This document shows positions 9,384 to 18,050 of a stretch of 64,000 nucleotides of DNA, piece after piece. The DNA comes from Caldilinea sp. CFX5 (GTDB lineage Bacteria; Chloroflexota; Anaerolineae; Caldilineales; Caldilineaceae). Each line of letters opens with the position of its first letter. Within the stretch, counting starts at the first letter, position 1. The position numbers and the translations under genes were made by a program. The notes beneath the pieces are model-generated. The model ran no database searches and was not told the origin of the DNA. It was given only the letters and a program-made list of their open reading frames with translations. The stretch covers positions 37,139-101,138 of the forward strand of contig QWII01000039.1 in NCBI GenBank assembly GCA_021405325.1, read 5' to 3'.

Positions 9384-10337
9384 TCAGCGGCGTTCCCCGG
9401 CGTAGAAGACCCAGCGCCCGGAGAACCAGAACTGGACCAACGTCAAGAGCAGTACGATCAAGAAGAAGATCCACGATAAGGCCGAGGCATAGCCCATATC
9501 AAAGCTGACAAAGGCGCTCTGGTAGATATGGAGCGAGATAAACCAGGTGGCCCACGCCGGTCCGCCGTTGGTAGAAATAAAGGCGGCTTCAAAGGTACGC
9601 AAGGCAAAGATAATGCCCAACACCAGGTTAAAAAAGATTGTCGGTGAGATCATGGGCAAGGTGACATGCCAGAAGCGCGCCCAAGTGCCCGCGCCGTCAA
9701 TCTCCGCCGATTCCAGCAATTCCTTTGGCACGTCCTGCAAACCAGCCAGAAAGATGATCATGCGCGACCCACCAACGCTGGCCCACAACCCCATCAGCAC
9801 CAGCGACGGCACGGCCCAGCGGGTGCTACCCAGCCAACCCGGCCCTTCAATGCCGATTTGCCCCAGCAGGTAGTTGATCAACCCCACTTCCGGGTTCAAC
9901 ATCCAGCGCCAGAGCAGGGTCGCCGCAATCAGCGGAGTGAGGGTGGGCAAAAAGTACATGGTGCGCCAGACCGTCGTCGCCACCAGCTTTTGGTTGAGCA
10001 GAATCGCCACCACCAGCGAGCCGATCAGCGCCAGCGGTACGCTCAGCCCGGCATAATAAAAGGTGCGCCAGATCGACGGGATAAATTGCGGATCTTCCGT
10101 CAGGGCGGCAACATAATTATTAAAGCCAATAAATTGCGCCGGGCGCAGCACATTGTATTTGGTAAAGCTCAAATACATGGAGCGGAGCAGCGGATAGGCG
10201 ATAAAGAGCAAAAAGCCAATGATCCAGGGCGAGAGATAGAGAATCCCCTCAATGGCTTCCCGCCGCTGCGCCGCCGAAGCGCGTCGCCGGGTAGGCGGCG
10301 CTTTGAGTTGGGGTAGAGTGGTTGATTGAGTAGTCAT
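9384..10337 (-). CDS. Carbohydrate ABC transporter permease (MalF/UgpA type, CUT1 family)
   Basis: A 317-residue permease. A cytosolic N-terminus with a basic RRRASAAQRR stretch is followed by six helices and the EAA motif ELLESAEIDGAGTWARFWHV near residues 210-230. ILYLSPWIIGFLLF and YPLLRSMYLSFTKY are classic for UgpA-type subunits. I prefer the ATG at 10337 over a start six codons upstream. It is transcribed between the substrate-binding protein gene and the MalG-type permease, separated from the former by the CAGTAAGT-word palindrome. Confidence 0.92.
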   Translation of the reverse strand: MTTQSTTLPQLKAPPTRRRASAAQRREAIEGILYLSPWIIGFLLFIAYPLLRSMYLSFTKYNVLRPAQFIGFNNYVAALTEDPQFIPSIWRTFYYAGLSVPLALIGSLVVAILLNQKLVATTVWRTMYFLPTLTPLIAATLLWRWMLNPEVGLINYLLGQIGIEGPGWLGSTRWAVPSLVLMGLWASVGGSRMIIFLAGLQDVPKELLESAEIDGAGTWARFWHVTLPMISPTIFFNLVLGIIFALRTFEAAFISTNGGPAWATWFISLHIYQSAFVSFDMGYASALSWIFFLIVLLLTLVQFWFSGRWVFYAGERR

Positions 10338-10361
10338 GGTGAGTGAAACGTGCAAAAGTGA

Positions 10362-10480
10362 AACAGTAAAACAGTAAGTCAGTAGGACAGTAAGTCAGTA
10401 AGTCAGTAGATCGGTCAGATACTACAAACTATCTCACTGGCCTACTGTCTTACTGTCTCACTGTTTTACTGTTTCACTGA
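10362..10480. repeat. Octamer-word palindrome (CAGTAAGT family)
   Basis: The left part repeats CAGTAAGT/CAGTAGGA/CAGTAAAA words. The right part (10431-10480) is built from the complementary CTTACTGT/CTCACTGT/TTTACTGT words, so the whole region can form a long imperfect hairpin. On the minus strand it begins 3 nt after the stop of the substrate-binding protein gene. It may create differential expression between the abundant binding protein and the permeases. A relative with the same word is at 63453-63525. Confidence 0.8.
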
Positions 10481-10482
10481 AC

Positions 10483-11870
10483 TTACGCCGGTTCCTTGTC
10501 CAGCACAGCCTGACAGGCGGCCTGGATCTCGTCGGCGGCCTGATCGGGCGTCTTTTCGCCGGCGATCATGGCCGTGTAGACGGCGTGGAGGGCGTTGTCA
10601 TACTCTTCACCACGGAAGTTGGCGACCAGGAAGTCAGCCTCGATGCTCTCCATGAGCGGGCGCAGCTTGGCGTAGGTCGGTTCCGTCTCGTAGATGCGAT
10701 CATCGGCCCAGAAGTCGGCGCGGGCGATGGGGCCTTTTTGCCCTTGGATCAGCGCCTGCACATTCATCTCCTTGCCGGCGATCCAGGTGAGGAACTTGAA
10801 GGCGGCGTCTGGGGCCTGGCTGGAGGTGGTAATACCGAAGACATGTTCGTTCAACATCGTGCGACGGGCATCACCCTTGTTAACCACCGGCGTCAGCACA
10901 AAACCGATCTCAAAATCCTTGAAGGTGTCGGGATAGATCTGGATGCGGAAGGGCCAAATGTCCACGGCCAAGACCTTCTGGCCGCCAAAGAGTTCGGCGG
11001 CGTTGATGGCGCCGGCGGCGGGTGAAGGCGAAACCTTCCAGGTGTTGGTCAGGTCGTTGTCGTAAGCCAGGGCCTTAACAAAGGCGTCCTTGTTGTCGGC
11101 AAAGGTTGCTTTGGTGCCATCTTCGTTGACCTGTTCGATGCCATGTTGGCGCAGGTACGGACCGCCGCTAAAGCCCAAGTAGGCGCGGTCGGCGGCATAG
11201 TAGCCGAAGGTCTCTTCGTTGGTACCTTGCTTGGCCCATTCGGCCAGTTCGTCAAAGGTCCAGTCGTCGGTCGGCTCACCAATGCCCATTTCGACAGCCT
11301 TGGTCTTGTTGTAGGCGATGACCGGCACAATCGGCTCGGAGATGTAGGACATCCAGTATTGCTTGCCTTCGGCGCTGTTGGCATTGTTGGCGCCTTCAAA
11401 GAAGTTGGCGCCCAGGTCATAACCGGCGCCTTCGGCCAATGGCTTCAGGTCGGTCACGACGTTGTAGCTCACGCCCCAGGCAATGTGCGAGCGATGGCGG
11501 GGCGGATACCAGACAAGGTCGCCCAAATCACCGGCGGCGGCCAGCGAGAGGATTTTCGGAATATATTCCGCCGTCCAGCCGGGGATGGTTTCCAGCACCA
11601 CTTCAATGTCGCCGTTGCTGGAAACAAAGCCGTCAATGTCCTGATCCAAACCCATCTGAATCCAGGCGGAAACGTCTTGCTTTTCCACCATGTGGGCGCG
11701 CACTTGCACCTTTTCACCAGCGGGCGCGGCAGCCGTATCGCCACCACTGCTGGCGGGGGCGGCGCCCGGTTGAGCCGGCACACAGGCGGCCAGGGCCGCG
11801 CCGACACTGTGGCGCCCAGGGCCGTTAGAAAGGTGCGGCGGGAAAGCATTTTTGCAGTCACAGCCTTCAT
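10483..11870 (-). pseudogene. Extracellular sugar-binding lipoprotein (CUT1 SBP) with a frameshift in the signal peptide
   Basis: The mature part (about 440 residues, to 10483) is a family-1 solute-binding protein, with KILSLAAAGDLGDLVWY, GEPTDDWTFDELAEWAKQ and FGITTSSQAPDAAFKFLTWI. The natural N-terminus lies in another frame. From the ATG at 11870 (AAGGAG nearby) one reads a twin-arginine signal MLSRRTFLTALGATV. The lipobox VGAALAAC and mature sequence follow only after a frame change near 11804-11808, where GTGTC on the minus strand stands for an expected GTC (an apparent 2-nt GT duplication). This is either a sequencing error, a recent inactivation or recoding. Everything downstream is intact, which favours an error or very recent event. 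Confidence 0.82.
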
Positions 11871-12160
11871 AGATCATCTCCTTCAATTCTACAATGACAA
11901 AAAAATGGATATTGCCACATTTTTATTGGGGGGATTGGCATAACGCAGCAGCAGATGTACCGCGTCGGTCCGGAACGGTTGAGAACAACGGTTCCGCTGA
12001 CCAGCCTGTACATGTGCATAGTTACCAGGGGTTTGACCAACTGCTCGGTTCACGGCAAAGGCGGTGAGGCAAATTGGCACAGGATTTGATGAATCGCTTC
12101 CACTACTCATCATACCGCATCTTTGCCGTTTGCAAAAATGGAATGAATTGTACAGTTACA
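11871..12160. promoter_or_regulatory. Intergenic region upstream of the sugar-binding protein gene
   Basis: About 290 bp without a supported gene. It holds a dyad CGGAAC (11971-11976) / GTTCCG (11991-11996) with further inner symmetry, a candidate operator or small hairpin. The region should contain the promoter of the minus-strand transporter operon; no convincing -35/-10 pair was chosen. Confidence 0.35.
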
Positions 12161-14503
12161 TTAGGGCGTGCGCACCACTTTGGCGGCTCGATCCCGTTGC
12201 AGACTGGGGATTGTCAGCGTCACTGTCCCGTTCTTCACCTGGATCTGCTCTTCATCGCCCCAAGTTTGCTCTGTCGGCGAATACCAACGGACGGTGTAAA
12301 CGCCATCTTGCAAGCCGGTAAGCGTGACATTCATCGCGCTCAACACCGGTGGCTCATAGTGCCAATCGGTAAACTTGCGTTTGGCTTTGAGCGCGGCGCG
12401 TAACGCCTGGTCATAGGCTTCCTGAACGGCTTGCACGGTGTAGCCGTTGCTTCGCACCCACAACAAGGCGCGGTCTTCCCCTTGCAGCGCTAAGGCCGTC
12501 GCCTCTTTGGCCGACACCGTCACCGGCGTCGGTGTCAAGCGTGTTAGATCCTCATCCTCGAAAAAGTCATGCAGCCGTTTGAATTGCGGCCAGAGGTTGT
12601 TGGGGTCGATGTAATTATCCCACCACCAATACATGGCGCCACCGGCGTAACCGGTGAAAGGCGCCGCCCACAGCCCGTTATGCAAATGAATCGCTTCCGG
12701 GTCAAGCTCCCAATTTTCGCCACCGGCGGTATAGCCAAGCTCCCCCACCAGCCGCGGTTTGTCACCGGCATTTTTGTCAAAGCCTTGATAAGCGCCGGCA
12801 AAGACGGTGATCGGATCGCTGCCGCTGTAATCATGCTGTTGGGCAAAGCTCAGTTCCGGCATCTGCCAGATCGTGGAGCCGCTGCCAGAAGCGTAACTGT
12901 GGGTGAAGAGATGACCATACGGATCATAGGTAGTCAGCGTTTCTGTCATCTCAGCAATCCAGGGTTGCAACTGGGCGTCGGTAATGGGCGTCCAGTTGAT
13001 CTCGTTCCACCACTCCCAGGCAAAGAGGTGAGGGGCGCTACCCCAACGGGCCGCAATATAGCGCAAGCGACGCTTAAACAATTCTTTAGCTTCGGCATTG
13101 GTGACAAATTCGTCCGGCTTTTTGAGCATCCCGCCGTTGGCAATATTATACGGATTGTCTGCCCACTCCGGGTTGACTGAGGTGTTAAAGGCGCCATGAT
13201 TGAGCAGCGTGAGCATGATGTAGATGCCCCGCTCTTCCGCCAGCTTAAAAACCTGATCGAGCAACCACGCTTGTTTCATGCGGTTGCTATAGTCGCCTAA
13301 CCCGGTGTCCTTCCACTCCAACGCAAATGACCAGGAAGCCATCCAGATACGGGCGACATTGCCGCCATTGGCGCTCAAGCGATCAAACCAGCGTTCATAA
13401 TCTTTCAAAACATCGCCGGTTGACCAGGCAATGTTCAAGCCAATCGGGAAGTAGAGGTCGCCGTTGTCAAAGGCAAAATAGTGTGGGTTTTCCGGGTGGA
13501 CGCGTACAAAGCCACGAGCCTTGGTATTTGCCGCCACGGTAAAGGTTAGCGCTTTACTGGTCAATTTTGGTTGGGTTAGTTCGGCTTGCGCTTGCCAGGA
13601 ACCAGCCTCGATTGGGGTAAAGCGCACCTGCCAACCGGGTGCGCCGTCCGGTTGCAATTCGGGTGTAAAGGCTTGATACCAAAAGGCTGGAATTAGGAAA
13701 ATTTTCCCAGTTGGCGAGGTGAAGCGCACCCGCAGATCCATCGGCGCCGGGTCAAAGGGGTTGGCAACCGCGCCATTCGTCGTCAACGGTAGCGTCAGGG
13801 CGTGATATTGCCGGGCCGGCGTCGTCGGTGGGGCGATAGCAATGGTGGTGGCGGTCTTGGTGGTGCGAATTGGTGTTGCGGTCGGCGTCGGGATGACAAC
13901 GGCTTTGGGTGTAACGGCGCCGGTGGTCATCGTGGTGGTCAGACGCAGGTTATCCAAATAAACAGCGCCACCGCTGGCTGGCATGATGATCACGGCCAGT
14001 CGTTGCGTTTCGGCTGGTTTGGCCACGGCAACAGTAAAAGTCCAGTTGCTACCAGCCGTTTTAAATTGCTGGCTGGTCAAATCAAAGGCGATGGTTTGGC
14101 CGCCTTGCTTGAGCGGTGCGCTGGCTGATTCGTGCCACTCCCAACTGGAACCAGTGCTGAGGGCAATCGCCACCTCTGCCGCCGCGCCAGAGTTGAACAA
14201 GTCGAATTCCAAGATCGGCGCCTGGCTTAGATCGATGGGGCGTTCCACCAAGAAGATCGCTTTGGGTTTTTCTGTTTTAGTGAAGTGTAGCGCCAATGCT
14301 TGTTTACCGGTGGCGTGTTCGGTTGTCAAGGCCACGTCTTGCGCACTACTATCCTGATAGGTGGGCGCCTTGCCCGGCTGCCAACTGGTTGTTTTGGCTT
14401 CAAAGTCATCCAACACCGTTACTGTTGTCTGGGCCAGTAACCAAACCGGCACGGCCAACAGCAACAAAAACGCAAGCAACAACTGAAAGAATCCCCTACG
14501 CAT
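12161..14503 (-). CDS. Secreted glycoside hydrolase, GH5-like (TIM barrel) with N-terminal carbohydrate-binding and DUF5060-like domains
   Basis: A 780-residue exported enzyme. A signal peptide (RGFFQLLLAFLLLLAVPVWLLA) precedes a jelly-roll CBM-like domain (about residues 27-190, with DDFEAKTTSW). A Thr-rich linker and a DUF5060-like beta domain lead into a clan-A TIM barrel beginning HPENPHYFAFDNGDLYFPIG. The acid/base is in WEWWNEINW (Glu about 501) and the nucleophile in LVGELGYTAGG (Glu about 588). Substrate is probably a beta-glycan, but this is not determined. The ATG at 14503 is used because it precedes the signal peptide directly; a longer frame adds 27 non-signal residues. It lies between the LacI regulator and the transporter, so it likely feeds the sugar uptake system. 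Confidence 0.85.
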   Translation of the reverse strand: MRRGFFQLLLAFLLLLAVPVWLLAQTTVTVLDDFEAKTTSWQPGKAPTYQDSSAQDVALTTEHATGKQALALHFTKTEKPKAIFLVERPIDLSQAPILEFDLFNSGAAAEVAIALSTGSSWEWHESASAPLKQGGQTIAFDLTSQQFKTAGSNWTFTVAVAKPAETQRLAVIIMPASGGAVYLDNLRLTTTMTTGAVTPKAVVIPTPTATPIRTTKTATTIAIAPPTTPARQYHALTLPLTTNGAVANPFDPAPMDLRVRFTSPTGKIFLIPAFWYQAFTPELQPDGAPGWQVRFTPIEAGSWQAQAELTQPKLTSKALTFTVAANTKARGFVRVHPENPHYFAFDNGDLYFPIGLNIAWSTGDVLKDYERWFDRLSANGGNVARIWMASWSFALEWKDTGLGDYSNRMKQAWLLDQVFKLAEERGIYIMLTLLNHGAFNTSVNPEWADNPYNIANGGMLKKPDEFVTNAEAKELFKRRLRYIAARWGSAPHLFAWEWWNEINWTPITDAQLQPWIAEMTETLTTYDPYGHLFTHSYASGSGSTIWQMPELSFAQQHDYSGSDPITVFAGAYQGFDKNAGDKPRLVGELGYTAGGENWELDPEAIHLHNGLWAAPFTGYAGGAMYWWWDNYIDPNNLWPQFKRLHDFFEDEDLTRLTPTPVTVSAKEATALALQGEDRALLWVRSNGYTVQAVQEAYDQALRAALKAKRKFTDWHYEPPVLSAMNVTLTGLQDGVYTVRWYSPTEQTWGDEEQIQVKNGTVTLTIPSLQRDRAAKVVRTP

Positions 14504-14580
14504 GGTCACGTCCTTCCGGCGGGTCGCAGGTTTGCTCTCGATAGATAGGTAAGATTGATGTCCAAACGGAAACAGGGTAG

Positions 14581-14608
14581 GCAAAAATTTTATTAAATTA
14601 TAATAAAA
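14581..14608. promoter_or_regulatory. Candidate LacI-family operator upstream of the hydrolase gene
   Basis: TTTTATTA (14588-14595) and TAATAAAA (14601-14608) form a perfect 8-bp dyad with a 5-nt AATTA spacer, about 85 bp upstream of the hydrolase ATG. The adjoining GCAAAAATTTT (14581-14591) is also found, inverted, in the palindrome upstream of the lacI-type gene. Confidence 0.45.
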
Positions 14609-14671
14609 CTATTCTTGTTTGTCAATAGTGAAAAAACGCCGATCAACAGCAACGGGCAGTAAGGCTGGACA

Positions 14672-15715
14672 CTAACGACCAAGCACAGAGCGCCGCTCGA
14701 CCAGACGCGGACGTAAGGTAAGTGTCACATAGTTCGATTCCGGGTAGTCTACGCGATTGAGCAACAGTTGAACCGCCAACCGCCCCATGCCAATCTTATC
14801 AACATGCAAGGTTGTTAAAGCCGGCGTTACATGTTGGGCCATTTCTACGTCATCATAACCAATCACGGCTAGTTGCTCCGGCAAGCGACGGCCCATCATT
14901 TGGGCGGCGCGCATTGCGGCAATTGCCACAGAGTCATTACAACCGAACAAGGCGGTAATCTGCGGCTGTGCCGTCAACAAAGCCGTGACGGCCTGGATGG
15001 TCTCCTCGGCATTGAGGCTGGAATCGGTAACATAGCGTTCGCTGATCCCACAATCACGCAATGCCTGCTCATAACCCTCTCGCCGTTCACAAATGCTGGG
15101 ATAGGCGTTGGGCTGGCTGCCGACAATGGCAATATGATGATGGCCTCGTTGCAGCAAATAGTCAACCGCTTCATAGGCCCCCCGTCGATTGTCGGAAACG
15201 ACGGCGTCATACTGTCCGCTGGCGGCGTAAGCATCCACCAGGACAACCGGCAGGGTGCGTTCGGCAAAGAATTGGTCAAAGGGGAGGGGGACATAAGCGC
15301 CGACCAACAGAATGCCGTCGACCGGATCTTCATCGAGCAGTTGGGGTAAATCGGTCGGGTGGCTGTGTTCATCGACGGGAAGGAGGGAATAAAGCAGGTT
15401 GATCTGCTTTTGGCGACAAGCTTCGGCAATGCCGGCCAACACTTGCGCATAAAAGAGATTGGTTTGCGGCGGCAGATTCAGTTCGGTTTTGACAACCAGG
15501 CCAATCCGTTTGACCAGTCCACCGTTCGGTTGCAGAGTGGTCGTGCGCCCGTTGGTCTGCCCTTTGATGCGATAGCCAAGCTCCTGAGCAACGGTCAACA
15601 CCCGCTGGCGCGTCTCTTCGGTAATGCCGGGGCGGTTGCGCAGGACAAGCGAAACCGTCGAGAGGGAAACCTGGCTCTGTTCGGCAATATCGGCAAGGGT
15701 GACTTGTTTGGGCAT
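14672..15715 (-). CDS. LacI family transcriptional regulator
   Basis: A 347-residue repressor-type regulator. The N-terminal helix-turn-helix and hinge are clear: VTLADIAEQSQVSLSTVSLVL, then RPGITEETRQRVLTVAQELGY. A periplasmic-binding-protein-like sensor domain follows (VDGILLVGAY, YDAVVSDNRRGAYEAVDYLL, AVIGYDDVEMAQHVTPALTT). The ATG at 15715 places the HTH at the extreme N-terminus, as in the family. It heads the minus-strand locus of hydrolase, binding protein and permeases and most likely controls them in response to a sugar. Confidence 0.93.
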   Translation of the reverse strand: MPKQVTLADIAEQSQVSLSTVSLVLRNRPGITEETRQRVLTVAQELGYRIKGQTNGRTTTLQPNGGLVKRIGLVVKTELNLPPQTNLFYAQVLAGIAEACRQKQINLLYSLLPVDEHSHPTDLPQLLDEDPVDGILLVGAYVPLPFDQFFAERTLPVVLVDAYAASGQYDAVVSDNRRGAYEAVDYLLQRGHHHIAIVGSQPNAYPSICERREGYEQALRDCGISERYVTDSSLNAEETIQAVTALLTAQPQITALFGCNDSVAIAAMRAAQMMGRRLPEQLAVIGYDDVEMAQHVTPALTTLHVDKIGMGRLAVQLLLNRVDYPESNYVTLTLRPRLVERRSVLGR

Positions 15716-15747
15716 AGGACCGCTAATCACATCGTGAATTTTATTAA

Positions 15748-15763
15748 AATTTTTGCAAAAATT
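15748..15763. promoter_or_regulatory. Perfect 16-bp palindrome, candidate autoregulatory LacI-type operator
   Basis: AATTTTTGCAAAAATT is a perfect palindrome with a central GC, 33 bp upstream of the regulator start. The flanking TTTTATTAAAA shares sequence with the candidate operator at 14581-14608. The rest of the roughly 300-bp gap to 16014 shows no supported gene or repeat. Confidence 0.5.
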
Positions 15764-16013
15764 ATTTTAGCATCTTTGCAGTCATACCGCCACTTTTACC
15801 AACCGACAAAATGCAAATTTCACACCATCAATCTGATCACAATATGTATTTTTGACTAAAAAATGAGCTACTTTTGACCTGGAAAATGAGCGCCGTTGTC
15901 GTTTATCCTATCAACAGGTGCAAACAAGTTGAGCAAGCAGCGCCAATTCTCTCCCGTGGCTATATCACGAGCGCAATGATGAGCAAAATCAATGCAGAAG
16001 GAAACCTGTCACC

Positions 16014-16367
16014 ATGTACACAGCAACCGAAACCCCAGCCCAAAATGAAGCAATCGTCCGGCGTTTGTTTGATGAATTCCACAATGGCGGCGATGACCGT
16101 GTGGTCGATGAAGTGTTGGCGACGCCTCAGTTACGCCGCCAGTTAAAGCGCTCCGCCGCTCGTCTACGTCAATTCTCCGCCAACCCCCGCTTTGCCATTG
16201 ATGATCTGATCAGCAGCCATGATAAAGTCGTCACCCGCTGGACTGCTCAAGTGCGCCTCTATAACCAGCCCACCGAAGCCAACGGTCTCTTTATCTATCG
16301 CATCCGCAACGGCAAAGTGGTCGATCTCTGGCAGAATTGGGACGAACTCGATCCGCTTGTACATTAA
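16014..16367 (+). CDS. SnoaL-like / NTF2-fold small protein
   Basis: A 117-residue protein with an NTF2-like/SnoaL cone fold: NEAIVRRLFDEFHNGGD at the start, then DDLISSHDKVVTRWTAQ and ANGLFIYRIRNGKVVDLWQNWD at the end. These match the ester-cyclase-like family. Members are small-molecule isomerases, hydrolases or non-enzymatic; no specific function can be assigned. A monocistronic position between the LacI gene and a convergent phosphoesterase gene gives no further hint. Confidence 0.75.
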   Translation: MYTATETPAQNEAIVRRLFDEFHNGGDDRVVDEVLATPQLRRQLKRSAARLRQFSANPRFAIDDLISSHDKVVTRWTAQVRLYNQPTEANGLFIYRIRNGKVVDLWQNWDELDPLVH

Positions 16368-16450
16368 TCAGTACACCGCAACGTAATCGAAATAGCTATG
16401 GGTGGACTCTGGACTACGCGACCATAGGACTGCGGACTACTGATTATTGG

Positions 16451-17539
16451 TTATTTCGCGACGACGGTAATTAACGCGATCTGTGGACGGGAGCCAAACC
16501 GCACGGGGATACCTTCACCGATCCCGCGCGAGATGTAGACCTGCGTCTGGTCGCGCCAGAGGTAGCCGGCGGCCTGGCGGCGGTGGAGATGCTCCGAATG
16601 CGTGTGGACGGCGCCCAGCCAGGGCAGCACAATCTGGCCGCCATGCGTATGACCGGCCAGAATTAAGTGGGCGCGCCGTGAGTCCGCCTCTTCCAAAATG
16701 TCCGGGTTGTGGCTGAGCAGGATGGTGGGTTCATCCGCGTTTACCTTAGCCAGGGCTGCCTGTATATCCGGCGTGCCTTCGTTCACATCATCAACGCCGG
16801 CCAGGTAGAGATCGATCCCATCGCTCTGTCCTGGTTTGTGGCGCAGATGGAACGCCTCATTATGGAGAATGTGCAGATTGCGTTCGGCCAGCGCCTGTTT
16901 CAGTTTTGCCACATCATTGTAATGCACCCGTTGGAGTTCAAAGGGCATATTCATAAAATATTCGGCAAAGCGATACAGATCGAGCATCTTGTCGTAGACC
17001 GACATCAACCCGGTAACATAATGACCATTTTTCCCATTAGCGTGGCGGCGCGCTTGATAGCGCCGCCAGTTGAGGCTGACCATATCATTGTGGCTGTAGC
17101 AAACATAATCATGATTGCCAAAGACGCCATAGCTGCCGAGGCGGGGGACCGGTACACTATCGAGCAGCAGGGTGATGTTCTCTAGTCCTGTTTCATTGTG
17201 CCAGAAATCGCCGGTGTGAATGAGCAGATCATACGCCAGATTGGTGGTAAGGCGGCGAATGCTCTCGATCTTGGCCTGTTCGCGCCAGTCAATGCCCTGA
17301 AAGTGGGTGTCGGAGAGATGGAGAATCCGCAGGCCATGGCTGGGTAAGCGTCCCTTGGCGTTGGGGATGCGCACCGTCAAGCGTTCCAGCACGACATTGA
17401 ACGGCTCTTGTAAAATGGCATACCCTGCCAGCCCGGCGCCCAAACCGGTTAACAACCCAAGCCCACCCAACACCTGCTTTTGCAACGCTTTGTCCTGCCA
17501 TAGCGCTGTGCGCCCGTTAGACTCACCATTCACCATCAT
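16451..17539 (-). CDS. Metallophosphoesterase, membrane-anchored, calcineurin-like
   Basis: A 362-residue protein. An N-terminal hydrophobic segment (GGLGLLTGLGAGLAGYAIL) is a probable anchor. The calcineurin-like dimetal motifs follow in order: LSDTHFQ (DxH), HTGDFW (GD), GNHDYV (GNHD), ILLSHNPD and LAGHTHGGQI (GHxH). These resemble YkuE/YaeI-type phosphodiesterases acting on lipid-linked or cyclic substrates at the membrane, though the substrate is unknown. About 90 residues between GNHD and the late His motifs (MSVYDKMLDLYRFAEYFMNM) are longer than usual. Either of two adjacent ATGs could be the start. Confidence 0.88.
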   Translation of the reverse strand: MMVNGESNGRTALWQDKALQKQVLGGLGLLTGLGAGLAGYAILQEPFNVVLERLTVRIPNAKGRLPSHGLRILHLSDTHFQGIDWREQAKIESIRRLTTNLAYDLLIHTGDFWHNETGLENITLLLDSVPVPRLGSYGVFGNHDYVCYSHNDMVSLNWRRYQARRHANGKNGHYVTGLMSVYDKMLDLYRFAEYFMNMPFELQRVHYNDVAKLKQALAERNLHILHNEAFHLRHKPGQSDGIDLYLAGVDDVNEGTPDIQAALAKVNADEPTILLSHNPDILEEADSRRAHLILAGHTHGGQIVLPWLGAVHTHSEHLHRRQAAGYLWRDQTQVYISRGIGEGIPVRFGSRPQIALITVVAK

Positions 17540-17572
17540 ACCCTCTACCTTTTTATCCTGAGCAAGTTGGTT

Positions 17573-17607
17573 GGTGCGTTGGTTTCGACAGGCTCAACTA
17601 ACGCGCC
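17573..17607. repeat. REP-like palindrome with TCGACAGGCTC loop
   Basis: Arms 17573-17584 and 17596-17607 are complementary except for two positions, around the 11-nt loop TCGACAGGCTC. It is the same element family as 6416-6468. It lies in the 510-bp region 17540-18050 between the phosphoesterase gene and transketolase. Confidence 0.75.
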
Positions 17608-17790
17608 AACATGCCAACCACCAAACCACCAAACCACCACATCAACCGGCCTATTAAACCACAAAGCGGCAGATGTGCAAAAAGCGGACTTCTATAACCT
17701 GGGATAAGTTGACAAGTGACGCTGAACCGGCGACAATGATAGCATTGCTGGTTCAAATTTTTAGCTTGATCAGAGGTAACTACTCAGCCT

Positions 17791-17858
17791 CAGGTGCGCG
17801 GCACTGGTCAAACAATCGTAGGATGAACAATCTACTCCTGACCAGTGCCACGCACCTG
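17791..17858. repeat. 20-bp inverted repeat upstream of transketolase
   Basis: Arms 17791-17810 and 17839-17858 (CAGGTGCGCGGCACTGGTCA and its near complement) pair at 19 of 20 positions with a 28-nt loop. Partial symmetry extends outward (GTAACTACTCAG / CAGTTAC). Function unknown. Confidence 0.7.
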
Positions 17859-17870
17859 AGCAGTTACGAT

Positions 17871-17937
17871 CAGAGATTATACAGATTGCGCCAATTCAGA
17901 AGCCAAATTTCAATCGGCGCAACCTGTATAATCTCTG
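17871..17937. repeat. 22-bp inverted repeat containing TATAAT boxes
   Basis: Arms 17871-17892 and 17916-17937 pair at 21 of 22 positions (CAGAGATTATACAGATTGCGCC and its near complement). The right arm contains TATAAT at 17927-17932 and the left arm the same box on the other strand. It lies directly upstream of another TATAAT at 17953-17958, which could be the tkt -10 box. Confidence 0.65.
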
Positions 17938-17952
17938 CTAAAAAATAGTGCG

Positions 17953-17958
17953 TATAAT
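17953..17958 (+). promoter_or_regulatory. Candidate -10 box for transketolase
   Basis: TATAAT, about 93 bp upstream of the tkt start, has no good TTGACA-like partner at 17 bp. It sits just after the inverted repeat at 17871-17937, so a regulator or DNA structure could act here. Confidence 0.35.
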
Positions 17959-18050
17959 CTTGTAAAGATCAAAAGCCAATCCGAATACGCAAGGCTAGTG
18001 ATTTTTGTTGCTGACCTTGCTGACAATTTCTTAACAAAGGAATTCACTTT

